DNA from: Anagrus nilaparvatae
Taxonomy: Eukaryota; Arthropoda; Insecta; Hymenoptera; Mymaridae
Length of the DNA stretch: 64,000 nucleotides
Direction of reading: 5' to 3'
Assembly: GCA_022575985.1 (NCBI GenBank)
Contig: JAKSXM010000132.1
Span: forward strand, 17,360,001 to 17,424,000
The position numbers and the translations under genes are program-made. How positions within the stretch are numbered: position 1 is the first letter of the stretch; every line of letters starts with the position of its first letter. This document shows, one piece after another, positions 22,301-34,432 of the stretch. The notes beneath the pieces are model-generated. The model was given only the letters and a program-made list of their open reading frames with translations, had not been told where the DNA came from and searched no databases.

Positions 22301-25300
22301 TATTTTAAACCAACATGTACTATGCTCGTGGGTTGCGTTAACACACAAACGGTTATAAGTTTTTTTTTCCACTATTAATCTAATTTACTATTTTAAATAT
22401 TAATAAAATTAAAATTTTTGAGAAAAATCGTTTAAAAATAAATTTTTCTTTGTTTAGCCTTTGTGTTTCAAAATTCTTAACTTTTTAGATTATTTAGAAC
22501 CGTTTACAAGATTTTCACTTTAGCTGTAAAAAAATTAATTTCGCAAAAAATTTAAGATAAGCAATAAAGACTTGCAAAATTAAAAAGAAATCAAATGGGT
22601 CTATATCTTATTTATCTTATGTGCAAACTAACGCAGTTGATAAGATTTAAAAGCTTTATAAAAGACAACTTGGTTACAGGATAAGTAGACAGTGTCATAT
22701 TTTAGGTAAACAATTAGTAGGCCTACTCACATAAATCGAATAAATAAAATAATATTTAAAAAATTTTTTAAATATTTTTCAAGCTCCAAAAATATAACAA
22801 ATTTCGAACTAATCATTTTCATTAAAAAAAAAATTATATATTATAATTTAATAAATTTTTAATTAACTTTTCAGTTAGATGCTCAAGATGCTGACATATT
22901 AAATCTTGAATCACAACTTGGTTTAACAAAAGCAGATTGTCGTGATTTACAAAATCAAATGTCAATCATCAATAGCCTATTTACCCAAATGCTATTAGGT
23001 GCATCGTCCGCAGAAATGGATCTTGATCGTTTAACGAGATTATTGCAGGTATTTATTTATTTATTTATTTTCCAAAACATTCATGGTTATTTGCCAAGAT
23101 ATACATAAATAAATTAATTTTTATTAAAATAATGCAATCGATAAATCTTTATTAATTTTATTAATTAGTGAAAATTTCGTTAATTAAATAAAAAATAAGT
23201 TTTTAATATATTTTTAAATAAAAAATTGCTCTATATAAATAGAATTTGTAAATTAAATTTAGCCTTGAAAGTAAATTTAAAAAATGCACAACATAAGTTA
23301 AATAATAATAATAAATTTCCATCAATTCAAGGTCATTTTTTGCGTTTTATTAAAATCTCTTTTAAAAATATGTTTGAAAGCTTTAAGACAATAAAAAAAT
23401 ATGATTTTTTAGAATTATTTACTTTAGAAAAAAATTTTTCACTTTAAAATAACAATTATTAAAAATTAAAAAATTTTTTATAATTTTAGGAAAATAAAGA
23501 TTTGATATGTCAAATGGCAAAAGAAGATAGTACGGAGGCTGCAGCGTTACCAAAATTATTATTAGACATAATAAAACAAGTCAATGGCAATACTGAAGAA
23601 GAAACTAAAACTAATAATGATAATAAAAAAGATGATGATGAATTACAAGAAGAAAATATTGCTTTAAATCTTCCAAAAGTTAGAAAATAATTATATTTGA
23701 CATTAATAAAATATTTTAAATAAATTTTCTATATTTTGAATTTTGAATTTAAGGTATGGAGAGTATTATTTGAATTATTAAGTTGTCATGCTGAAGAAAC
23801 TGAAATACCGAGTACAAATTTATTGTCAGCTTCAGATACATGTTATAAATCTATTGACACGCCAGCTGGTCCACGTTTAGTTATATCAGTAAGTAAAACT
23901 TATATTCGTCTCAAGGAGTTAATTCTTGAAAAAAAACATTTGCAAAAAGAAATGAATCGTATGAAACAACTTAATACACATCTTGAAAGTAAATTATCGG
24001 AACAGGTAATAACATAAATTTTTATTGAATTTCTTTTCCTATTGAACTCCCTGTAATTTAAGAAAAAGTTTACATGAAAATGAATATTTTATCTTATTAA
24101 AATCTGAAATTTTCCAGTATACTACCAACCTCATCAGAATAAAATTTATCTAAATATTTTGGTATCTAAGAAATTTATACGTATAAGTGCATAATTTTTT
24201 AAAATTTTAGTCTGATGAAACATGTGTTATATGAACAAAACGTCACTATCAAATAAAATAAACGACCTTCAATGTTATTTAACATTTTCCTTGCATGTTT
24301 AATGAATTTAATGCGTTCCAAAAAGTTTTTGTCTATACACTGTAAGATTCAAATCAAAATTTAATTTTTTTAGGAAAAAAGATTATCAACAGTGACTGAT
24401 GAATTAAGCAAAACATGGAATATCGTTGATCGTATGCAAGAACAACATCAACAATTACATACACATGAAAAAATATTAAGATACGAATTACAACAAAAAA
24501 GAAAAATGTTACAAGAATTAAAACAAGAGTTAGAATATTGTCGTGAAAAATGGGATTCAGCAAGACAAAAAAATACCAAAACCGAAATTGAATGGAAATT
24601 ATTACGTAAAGAATTTGCTGCTAGAAGAGCAATGATTAATCATTCAGACTCGTTTAATAATAGGTAAATAAAGTTTATTTTATTTATTTAGTTAGTTTAT
24701 TTTTTTTTAAATTGGTTACATTTGTGTAGTGGTGAAAGTGGATTTAGTGATGAAAGAGAAGAAGAATCTGAAGATGATGAAGATGAAGAAAGTGACGCAG
24801 GTAATAGAAAAAGATTAGTCAATGCAAGGAGACGTTTAAGAAAGGTAAATTTCTATTTATCTGAACAATTTAAGTTCCATTTTTGAATTGTGTTGATTAA
24901 TAATTTTATACTTTTTAGGATGATACAAGAGCAAAAACACCAGACACAGAATCTGAACAACAAACAGATAATGAGTTATCAGAATCTAAAACAGTATCGT
25001 CTGAAATTAGAACTCCAGAAAATGAGTCAATATCACAGATTCATGAAGCTGAAGAAACTGAATTACCTATTGACATTATCAATGATGTAGGTTTATTTAT
25101 TATAAAAATTAATTTTAATTACTGAGAAATAATGAAAAATATTTATTTTAGGATACCATCGAGACTAAAGATGAAAATTTGATAACTACGACAGAAGAAA
25201 ACAATGTTAAATCGTATGAAGAAACAATGAATCCATTAGATAAAGCATTAACAAATGTTATCGAAAATCTTATGAAAATTGAAGACGTTACTGATGATAA

Positions 25301-26072
25301 TGCATCAAAATTAATAACTAAATCTGTTGCAGAAGTTGAATCAATGCAGTCTTTAGTAGAAATCGAATTAAATAAAGCACTTGAGAGTGAAAATGAATCA
25401 AGAAAACTTTCTCAAACTGAAACTGTACAAGATACTAACGAAGAAATTAATAAAGCTGCATCATCAGTTTTTTTCATTGGACCAATATCGCCTCAAACAG
25501 CTGCTTCAAAAAATGTTCAATTTAGTGATCCATTAATAGTTGGACCATCAAATAAAGTTTCTATTAATGAAGATTCAAAGGAAAATGAAAATTCTGAATT
25601 TGAAAACGAAGTAAAAGTAGAAAATTCAAATGAACCAGTACTTAATAATGACGTAGTTACTGAATGTGCAAGTACTGAAAAAGAAACAAAATCAATATTA
25701 AATGATACTGAAAGTCTTTCTGCTTTGAATAAAAGTACTGAAGATTTGAAAATTTCAAAAGAAACAGAACTTCCTTCATCTTCTTCTACAAGTAGTTCCA
25801 GAACCCAAGAAGAAATATTAGATGCCCGTGCTGAGAGATTAAAAAGACTCGAAGAACAAGCAAATTGGTTAGTAAAAAAAATGAGTGCAACGAATCGTCG
25901 TGGTACAGAACTTAATACAAGACTTGAAGAATTACATGAAACTTATTCATCAACTCCATCACCACCACCAATGCCAGATATTTTACCAAATTTTAAAATT
26001 TCAACTGACAATTCAAATAATAATGTAAATAATCAAATGGATGATGAAAAAAAAGATGACAATTCAAAATAA
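19319..26072 (+). CDS. Large coiled-coil protein of unknown identity, 11 exons
   Basis: Exons: 19319-19582, 19642-19903, 19974-20320, 20378-20809, 22875-23048, 23490-23678, 23754-24005, 24374-24663, 24730-24844, 24919-25086, 25152-26072. All junctions are GT-AG and keep frame, giving 1137 residues. There is no signal peptide or membrane segment. Residues 90-580 are mostly heptad-like, Lys/Glu/Leu-rich helix (for example ARQRAIAAVSSEMERLKSEL). A more globular block around exon 7 (KVWRVLFELLSCHAEE) follows, then a second helix in exon 8 (HEKILRYELQQKRKMLQELK). Exons 9-10 are acidic and low-complexity (ESGFSDEREEESEDDEDEE). The last exon is Ser/Glu-rich, with a conserved-looking end (RAERLKRLEEQANWLVKKM, then TPSPPPMPD). 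The regularity of exon 8 and the tail suggests a conserved cytoskeletal, centrosomal or trafficking scaffold, but I do not recognise the family. The exon 6 donor (GTTAGA) is weak yet required. A foldback element lies in intron 4. Confidence 0.85.
21183..22131. repeat. Foldback element in intron 4 of the coiled-coil gene, TAA duplication
   Basis: A 949-bp near-complete palindrome. Its ends read CAAGGGGAGTTCAATACATT at 21183 and the inverted copy ending CTCCCCTTG at 22131, flanked by TAA on both sides (21180-21182 and 22132-22134). Arms match over hundreds of bases, for example GGGCTCAATGTTATAAAATA near 21309 with ATTTTATAACATTGAGCCC near 21984. Its interior is homologous to the element at 36441-37704. 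It has no coding frame. A 3-bp TAA duplication is typical of PIF/Harbinger, but the length of the arms is unusual. Confidence 0.85.
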
Positions 26073-26184
26073 ATGAAAATATACATTTAATTGTTTTTAT
26101 TATTAAATCTTAAATTTATGTCTTTATGACGTATTTATTCTGTAATTTTAATGCAGGTTATTTTATTGTGATTTATATTTGTAA

Positions 26185-26190
26185 AATAAA
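26185..26190 (+). promoter_or_regulatory. Polyadenylation signal of the coiled-coil gene
   Basis: An AATAAA lies about 115 bases after the stop codon, at a plausible distance for the first poly(A) site. Confidence 0.5.
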
Positions 26191-28717
26191 CTTTATTTAT
26201 ATTTATTTTTTATATATTAAAAAAACTAAAATTCTAATAAATGATACTTGAAAAGACAAAAAAACGTGTAAATGTATATTCATTTCTAATGATATTTAAA
26301 ATTTATAGTTGGTAGACATGTATTTCAAATATAAACATAAAATTAATAAGTATAATTTGGCTGATATTTGCAATTTAAGAAGTAGTTTGTGGTAGGTATT
26401 CATTATTTAATATTTTGGTTTCTTATAAAATATATCATTATGATAGGTAAAATTATTATTATTTACTTTTTGCATTGTAAGAAAAGTTTATGGGAGACCC
26501 CGGGAAGCTAAAAACTGATTTTTAAAAAAAATTTGAATGTGTTTGTGTATATATGAGCATTTCTACAAAAAAATACGTTTTAATAGCACCAAAAATTGGG
26601 GTGAGGGGTAATTCACCTCACAGATTATCAACTTGGTTGTCCAATTGCATAAGGGATATTCTGGATTGTGAAGAAGGTTTAAGTTCATGCCCGGTCAATT
26701 ACCTTATATCTTTCCGTAAAGTTACGCAAGCTTGCTTATGCATATTTATGCATAAATAAAAAATAAAATATGTGTACACATAGATGTTAATAATATTAAA
26801 AGTTTGGATATATTTTAAGGTATCGACAAAAGGTAAAGTAAATCAAAAAAAATTTATGAAAAAAATTTTATTGATAAAAAATAAGAAAATATTTTATAAA
26901 AAAATAAAATTTTTATCAATTATTTATTAATTATTTTATTTTTATCAATTATTTACAAAAAAAAAACGCTTTTAGTTAATTTTAATTGAAAAAGATGGTA
27001 GAATCTATGATTTTTTTAATCTTATATCAATGTTACGGATTGCTTTCTTTAAGTTTCTCAAATTAAAAATATTTCTCATGTAAAAAAAAAGATTAATAAA
27101 AAGAAAAAATACAAAAAAGTATTATATTTTTGTGTAATATTTTTGTTTAAACGTAATAAAATAAAGACGATTTTAAATCTACATTTTATGCTTTATGATG
27201 ATTGTTTTTTTTTAAGGTAAGGTGCTACTTGGGAAAAATTTTTTTGGCCAAAATTTTTTTGTTTTTCTTAAGGGTATCGAGTTTTTTGAAAACAAAATCG
27301 AAATTTGACTTTCGCCTTTTTTCTATTTACCTTCATAACTTTTTTAATTTTTAATAATTTTCATTGATTATAGGTCATTACCTGTAAAAACTCATGTTCT
27401 TTATGGTGTTTTTTTTTATTTCAGACAATTTTAAACCGAGTCAAGATGTGGGCCGATTTGGAACTTTTTTTTTAGACACCAACTTCAGTTCCATCTCATC
27501 ATATATGTTCAAAAAGAGAAAAATGTTTTTTTTTTTTTGTTCATTTTAAGTATATAAAAAAGCTGTAAATTTTTTTTTCTTTTTATTATGCAATAAACTT
27601 TTTGAGAAAATTACTCTGAAAAATAACGTTATTTTTACTCTAAACTGGGAGAAGGTACCCTTAATAGCAAAACTATCAAAGATTATATAAAAAAAATTTT
27701 ATGAAGAGCCAAACATTCTTTATACTATTTTAATCCTCTTTTCTAAAGCGACCCGCCTTTCATTATAGGAACTTTTTTTAATTTAAACGTATTTTTCTCG
27801 AAACTACATTTTTACCTGGTACAACTCCTTAAAAAAAATTACTTTATACTTGGGGCCAATTTTGTAGTATATTAGTTCAAATTATATTTAGTAAGTGATT
27901 TCAAGTAGTTTTTAGTCCAATTTAATATTTTATAGTAATTTGAAAACTAATTTGCACGCTTGATTCTTATTTTTACAGATTTTTTTTAATTTTTGGATGG
28001 TGGCGCGAGGTTGATCCTAGGTGATTCAGCTCTAGGAAAAGTATCCAGACCTATTTTTATGCTGTAATATGTTCATGTGGTGCAGGAGATGAATATTTCA
28101 AGTGGAAGTATGTTAGTAAGTTCTAATTTATTTTTTTTTTTAATTTTACTCTTCAATTTTTACATTTTTGCTGACTTTTATAGGTAAACGGAAAAACTAA
28201 AATTTAAGATTATAGACCGATCATGGCATATCACATCTCAGGATTTTTTTTTTTTACAATAAAAGTTAATTTAAATTAATATTCGCATTATGCTTTTTAT
28301 TCAACTTAATAACCCTCAAAAAACTGTTTAGAATATAAAGAAAAACTTCATGGTTAGTAATTGCGAGTCCCATACAGACATAATCTAAAGTTACAATATC
28401 ATATTCAAATGTTTTAAATAAATTTAGTTTAATTATAATACAGACCTGATGATGGGAATTTATTCCTGAAATTAGTCGTCTTATTATTATACAAAAACAA
28501 GTTGTAAAAAGAAGGATCAATAAATAAATTAAAATAAGTATGTTTTGATTTTATTAATTAAAAATATCATCTTTAATATATCATATAAAAATGGCAAAAG
28601 ATTCACTTAAACCAATATTTTTTCCCAAAAACTAAAAAGTAAAACTTGAAAAAAGAAAGAAAATAATTAAGTTATTAAAAAAATTTAAAAAATTTTTAAA
28701 AGACCCAAATAGTATAT
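26191..28717. other. Intergenic AT-rich region with a repeat fragment
   Basis: No gene recognised. About 26540-26610 (GAGCATTTCTACAAAAAAATACG, then AGCACCAAAAAT) matches the repeat around 5369-5410. A block around 27210-27840 has long T runs and weakly mirrored segments, but no convincing palindrome. Confidence 0.45.
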
Positions 28718-28914
28718 TAAGTATCAAGGGCGTACAAGTTTCGGCGTAGGGACGAGCACGAGTGCTCGGCGAAGCCGGACGCGAGTGATATGTGTTCACG
28801 CTCGTGTCTAAAGTATTTCGCCCATGGTGCTTACACTATTTTTTGCCCACCTAGGCGTAGAACGAGTTCAGAAAATTCTTTACACACGAGTTTTACGCCC
28901 GGGAGGGCAAAAAA
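28718..28914. repeat. GC-rich 200-bp repeat, copy 1 (inverted relative to 50634-50837)
   Basis: It begins AAGTATCAAGGGCGTA and ends in ACGCCCGGGAGGGC. Internal landmarks such as TCGGCGAAGCCGG, TTCACGCTCGTG, ATTTCGCCCATG and CCTAGGCGTAGAACGAG all recur in inverted order at 50634-50837 with few differences. It is much richer in CpG than the surrounding DNA and has no reading frame. Confidence 0.85.
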
Positions 28915-29429
28915 GTTTTAAAGATGCTTTTAAATAATTCTTTTGGATTCAAAATCTACTTTTTATGATTATTGCGTAATATTAACTTCAATTACTCTTT
29001 TATTAAGAGTAAACTGAATTTAGAAAAAAAATTATTCTTTTTTATTTAATGTTCTACAGAAGCTTCTTCCTAGCTTCTACTCTTCTCTCTTCTATTTTAT
29101 TTAATATTTTATTTTCTATCCCACCTTCTATTTTTATATTCGTTTAATATTCCCCGCGAATGTTCTTGCGAATACACCTGGGAAGGTTCTTTAAAATATT
29201 CTTGAGAGAGTACTGTAGCATATGATTTTTTTCACGTGAGATGTAAGTCTTTTCGGTATCGGAAAAAATTAAAAAAATAGTAAATAAATAACATAAAATA
29301 AAAAATTATTTATTTTTTTAATAATTAATAAATCAATTAACAGTAAAAAAATTTAATTCAATGAGTTTAAATTTTTAATAATTAATAAAAAAATTGTTAT
29401 ATAAATTATAAGTAAAAAATTAAATTTTC

Positions 29430-29655
29430 TGGTCAGCGGCCAGAAAGCACGTATTTCCCGGCCGCTGCGCGTCCGGCAAAGACGTGTTTTCTCACCACTG
29501 ATACAGAAAAGTTATTATATTATTATATTAGCCATAAAAAAAGAATGCCCCAAATCGCAGTTTACCATCCTCGTAAATCGTATCCTTCGCCTCGGAAGGT
29601 AATTTACGTGCGATTTGGGCGATTCTTTATTTTTCTGGCCATGGGTCGTAATATA
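29430..29655. repeat. GC-rich palindromic repeat related to 16640-17310
   Basis: It contains GCGTCCGGCAAAGACGTGTT and a palindrome in which GAATGCCCCAAATCGCA pairs with TGCGATTTGGGCGATTC around CCTTCGCCTCGGAAGG. It is a close relative of the units at 16965-17290. Confidence 0.7.
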
Positions 29656-30122
29656 CTATTAAAAATCAAAAAGATATAATTGTATATCAGTAAGTTAAAA
29701 TTTATTTTTACTCTCTTTTAAGTCTTGATTTTTTAAATATTCTTTTTTTTGTATTTTATTTAATTTTAAAAAAATTATGATATAATATTAATCTGATTTA
29801 TTATAACTCTAAATATATTATAAGCTTATAAAAATGACTGTCTGCTTCACGATCTCGAAGAAAAGTGTGAGGTGTCAAAAATCTATTAAATTTACAGAAC
29901 ACTGTAAACATGTTGTTGTATCTTTGACGGGTTTTTTTCAAAGGATTTTCGATAAATAACCGTTAATAATATTAAGAATTTAAAAATTGAAATAATTATT
30001 ACGTAAATTATTAAAAATTTGAATTATGAAAACAATTTTTATACGTAAAATAATAATTTTTGAATTCTTAGAATTTCGGGATTAGATGTATAAAAAATTT
30101 TTCAAAGTTTTTTTTTAAGGCT

Positions 30123-30150
30123 AAGGTACTCGTACCAGTATATGAACGAT
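30123..30150. repeat. Candidate left terminal inverted repeat
   Basis: AAGGTACTCGTACCAGTATA (start of the 28-bp unit) is matched inverted at 35295-35322 with three mismatches over 28 bases. A related shorter version occurs near 9604-9640. It lies just before the P-element-like fragment. Confidence 0.5.
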
Positions 30151-30186
30151 TAAGGATTTTCATTCATATTATACAGTTGTTTTTAG

Positions 30187-30955
30187 GAATGATGCGCAGA
30201 GCTTGTGGATCTAACAATCATCCAGATCCTATAACATGTTTGCGAGTTTTCAGATTACTTTGCTGCTATGAATTAATAAGCCTCCTAAAGGATCAAATGT
30301 AGATAGTGCTGAAAGCTTACAATCTCTTATGAAAACAAGGGAATCAATTGTTATAGAGAAAGAAAAACCCCAGTCGTGGGACAAAAAGTTAAATGAAATA
30401 GTTACTAAAATGATTAGTGACAATCAGTCAATTATTCGTGAAGATGATGCAGATGCTTTGTCAGCACTTGATGGTTGTGTTGAAGAATATAATTATGGTG
30501 TAGCTGTAACTAGTCATGAGGCGCAAGGCTATTTCTCTGGATTTATAGCCCAAAAAATATTAAATTTTACGCAATGCTTAGAATGCATTAAACTGTCTCA
30601 AAGTGATGTACCTTCTTCATATGACATCTACACCGACTTAAGCAATGAAGGTGATCTGATTTATCCAAGCTGGGAAGTGTTTGATCTTACCAGAAAAATT
30701 GAAGCTTGTTTTCTAGGTGTTGTTGGCAATACAAATATATCTTCAGATATTTTATTCAAAGTTGTAGATAGAATAGTTAAAATTGCTCATTCGCTTCCCC
30801 TAATTGGTTGTGATAATCACAAATCTTGTTTAACTAAAATTATTATTGATTTTCATTTGAATAAAAGAGGTAATTTCCTCACCGATTCATACAATAAAAA
30901 CAACAATCAGAAAAAAAAAACTAAATCACTTAGGAAGAGCTCAAAATTAACTTAA
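30187..30955 (+). pseudogene. P-element/THAP9-like transposase, C-terminal fragment
   Basis: After a good acceptor (TTTTTAG before 30187) the frame reads MMRRACGSNNHPDPITCLRV and continues FRLLCCYEL, the signature of the C-terminal half of P-element and THAP9 transposases. One base is off near 30275, after which a second frame reads KPPKGSNVDSAESLQ and continues 208 residues to the stop at 30953-30955. That part holds SALDGCVEEYNYGV, YFSGFIAQK and the spaced Cys/His residues (CLECIKL, GCDNHKSC) expected there. The THAP DNA-binding domain and the catalytic core are absent, so it is a dead fragment unless upstream exons were missed. No part of the core was found between 29656 and 30186. Confidence 0.75.
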
Positions 30956-32331
30956 ATTATTAATTTAATAATATAAATTTGCTTTACAATAAATTCAGAG
31001 TTTATTTACTTTAATTCATAAGTATGCACTTTTATTGAATGTTTAGATAATTTTTAATTTTAATATATAAAAAATATTTTTTTTTTGTTTTAACAAATTT
31101 CAATTTTTTTTTAATAATTTTTGAATTTTTTATACCTAACTTGCTTGCAAATTTATGTAAGAAAATTTTACAATATAAAAAAATGTTATGTAATCATATT
31201 AACTTATTTTAATAAAAAGTTTTTGTTTCATTTATTTTATTGTTTGTATAAAAATGTGACAACAGTATGTACTATGATAAGTTTAAAAAAACATTTAAAT
31301 CATCCAGGAGATGTACATTTTAGATAATTAATTTTAATTTATAAATGAACTAAAATAATTAAAATATTATTGAGAATATATTTTTTCTTGTCTTGATATT
31401 TTTTTGAAAATTTTATGTGTGTATTTCTTTTACCTAAACGTCTTTTATTAAAAATATAATTATATTCATCATTTTTTGCTTTAATAAACGTTTTATTTGG
31501 CTAATAATCTTTCTTTTGTGAGATGTTTTTTAAATAAAAAAATATAAAGGTACTGTTTTTTTTATAAACATACTCTTAAATACCTATATATTGACTGTAT
31601 ATTTATATTTCTTAATTATATTATTTTTTAAATAAATACATTTTTTATTACGTTAATATAAATTAATTTTAAAATCTATAATATGCACGTATTTATTTTA
31701 TTAATTTATTATTTTAATTTTACACTTTAAATAATTACCGCCGATTTTACATTACGGTAACGAAATTTACCGTGGCCAGACCCTATTTTGCACGTGCGTA
31801 TATTTCGATGTGTCTTCCTTCTATAACACGGTACTTGGGGTTCTTTCATCTAGCGTCCATGAATAAAAACATCACAAAGAATAAACATGTGATTAAAAAA
31901 AAAATGAGTTACTTTTATGAAGCCTTAAGGCCTCAATTTCAGTAACATACCGCTTCATGAAATCAAGGCCTAAGGTCTTACAAAAATAAACAAAGCCACA
32001 GTCCACACACATTTTTTTTAATAACAATATTTTTATTATTTAATTATTTTTTAATTTTCAAGCATTAAATAAATTTTGGTCAACATAGAACTAACAACGA
32101 ATTAAAGTAAATGATATTAGGTAAACAAATGTTGATATTTATTTATTTATTATCTATTGTCATAGGGTAATAGAGCAAAGATTCTTTGTGATGTGCTTTT
32201 AATTTTTTTACAGGTTATTCTATGTACAACAACTACAGTTTTTTTTTTAGTAAAATATAATGGCATTTAGAAAATGTGGAATTTAAATAAATGGAACTCC
32301 ATAAGAAATATGCATAGGAACGGAAGAAAAT
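30956..32331. other. AT-rich spacer
   Basis: No gene recognised. A less AT-rich patch at 31735-31860 (ACCGCCGATTTTACATTACG, ACCGTGGCCAGACCC) may be a transposon end; it vaguely mirrors TACGACGGTAAAA near 34621. The short frame at 31121-31327 has no recognisable features. Confidence 0.4.
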
Positions 32332-34393
32332 TCAGTAAAATAAATAGCATAGATTTTTACCTTCTATGCAAACATTTTTTTGTGGCATATGTGCAATATT
32401 AGTTGAAACAACGTCAAAGCAATTTTCTGAATTAGGTAATGTTGATTCTATAAATGAATGTGATTCATTTCTGATAAAGGAATCTTTTACTTGATTATAG
32501 TAAGTCACAACACCATCTCCACCGTTGTATGTTACTTCCAGATTATCTGCATGTGAAGTAAAAAAAGAACAGTGAAATTGAATTCAATTAAGCAAAATTA
32601 AAAAAAAAAATAGTGTATCTTATTTTATTAATTTTAAAAATTAATTATATAACCTTACCATCAAAAAAATTTTTTGTGCGAGAAAATTTCTGTGTTAAAA
32701 TATGTGTTGTAAACAGTTGTTCTTGGATAGTATTATTTTGATTCATACCAAATGAAGTCGCAGAAACATAATTATAACTAAAGCTTGCTAAACAAGAAGT
32801 TCTTATTGTTTCTTGATTATTAATTGAATCTAACACAAATTCAGTATCAGTAGCGGATCCCTGACTGATTATGACTTCAACAGCATCATTACGCTCTAAA
32901 AATAAAATTAACATATATTTTAGTTTTAACATATATTTTAATAAATATATATTTATAAAATATTTACCAACTGATGAAAGATTTTTAACATTCAACCAAT
33001 ACTCGTATAACCCTAAATTTTTTTCATCAGCAATAGTTGAAGATTCAAATTGCAGAAGTAGCTCAGGAGAAATATACTTCTGAATGAATTTCAAGTGATC
33101 TGTTGCAGTAATTGAAGGTGTTAGATCATTTTTAGACAAAACTTGCACTGGTTCTTCGGTTGTAGCATCTTCGGTATTTGTTAACAAATTTGTGTACTTG
33201 ATCGCATCTGGATTCAGAGGATGCAAGCCAGTAGATGAAAAACCTTTTTGCATTATCTTACTAAAATCCAAAGTATCTACTGCACTTTTAAGAACTTTGG
33301 CAAAATGTTCTTTTTTGAAGCGCTCTGGAGCTACAGAAAGCCTGTGATCATCTGCTGCTTTTTTCCAAGCATTTTTTAAAGGATGAAATAAGTTAGTATC
33401 ACATGGTTGCAATATATGTGTAGAGTTTGGAGGAAGACAAATTAAGTGGATTTTTTTCTCTCTACAAAATGAAATAAGTGACATTGACTTATGAGACGAG
33501 TGATTGTCTAAGTAAACGACAACTGGAAATTTAATATTTTCTTTAACGAGAAAGGGGTAAAAAATGTTTTTTATATAATTATAGAATCCTTCACAGGTCA
33601 TCCAACCAGAATCAGTATTTCCAAAACTCCATGTTTTAGGTATACTATTTGCTACTTCAGCAGGAGTCCTTTTGTACCAAAATAATATACCTGGAGGTAC
33701 CATCAATCCGCTGGCTGAAGCTTCAAAAAGAACCGTTAGGCTTTCTTTTTCATCTCCTTCTATCACTTTGTAAATCCTCTTTTTTCCTCTTTTTACCAAA
33801 ACACAGTCTCCTTTAGGATAAAGCATAAATGCTGATTCGTCAAAGTTAAAAACTTGAAATGCTTCTATTCTCTCTAATTTATTTATTTTATAAAATGTTT
33901 TGGTCCTTTCGAACCAAGCTCGAATTACTTTTTCAGTAGCAGCAGCTCTACTTTTAGTTAAGTGTTGAGGTTGACGTATAGATAATTCCTTCTGATGTCG
34001 ATTCAAGAACAATTCACACCACCTTCTACCAGGTCTGTTATTTGTAAATTTTTTTTGCTGCTTAGTTTCATCTAACAAAATTTTAATGCAATTTCTCAAT
34101 AGCTCTAAATTTACTGGATAACCATCATCGCCTCTTTCAATTATCCATTGAACTAGCTTTTTCTCCAATTCCCATCGAAGTTCTGTTTGGGGGCCTTTTT
34201 TAACATCAACTGGACATATGTCTTTATGTTTAGCATAAAGGGTACTTTTTGGAACCCCAAACCGTTTAGCTGCTTGACCATATGACATACCATCATTCAG
34301 CCTTTGCAGAGCAGCTTCAACGTTTTTTAAATTGTAACTTTGTTTTTCTTGACGATTTTTTCTGATTTTTGTAACTCTTTTGGTTTTTGGCAT
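32332..34393 (-). CDS. Pogo/Tigger-like DDE transposase, three exons
   Basis: Exons on the minus strand: 34393-32968, 32895-32659, 32546-32332, giving 625 residues from the start MPKTKRVTK; all splice sites are GT-AG. Intron 1 is 72 bases, AT-rich and in frame, so reading through it would add 24 residues. The N-terminus has a Pipsqueak-type helix-turn-helix (ALQRLNDGMSYGQAAKRFGV), then a CENP-B-like second DNA-binding segment (RRWCELFLNRH), then a DDE endonuclease core with FNFDES, VVVYLDNHSSHKS and ILQPCDTNLF, which supply the three acidic catalytic residues. Such proteins cut and paste Tc1/mariner-superfamily elements at TA. The frame is long and undamaged, so it is recent or under constraint. 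No certain terminal repeats were found. The last exon (DNLEVTYNGG to the stop) is supported by phase only and might be followed by another exon, since GTAAAAAT occurs near its end. Confidence 0.85.
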
Positions 34394-34432
34394 CTTTTTA
34401 AATTTAAAAGTTACGACAGATTCATAATACAT

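Noticed and set aside
23226..23447. 73-codon frame in an intron of the coiled-coil gene
   Set aside because: It lies between confirmed exons, has no splice support as an exon, and is low-complexity Lys/Asn/Phe.
24354..24563. Minus-strand 69-codon frame
   Set aside because: Antisense of exon 8 of the coiled-coil gene.
27210..27840. Possible foldback
   Set aside because: Some mirrored words exist, but I could not align the two sides convincingly.
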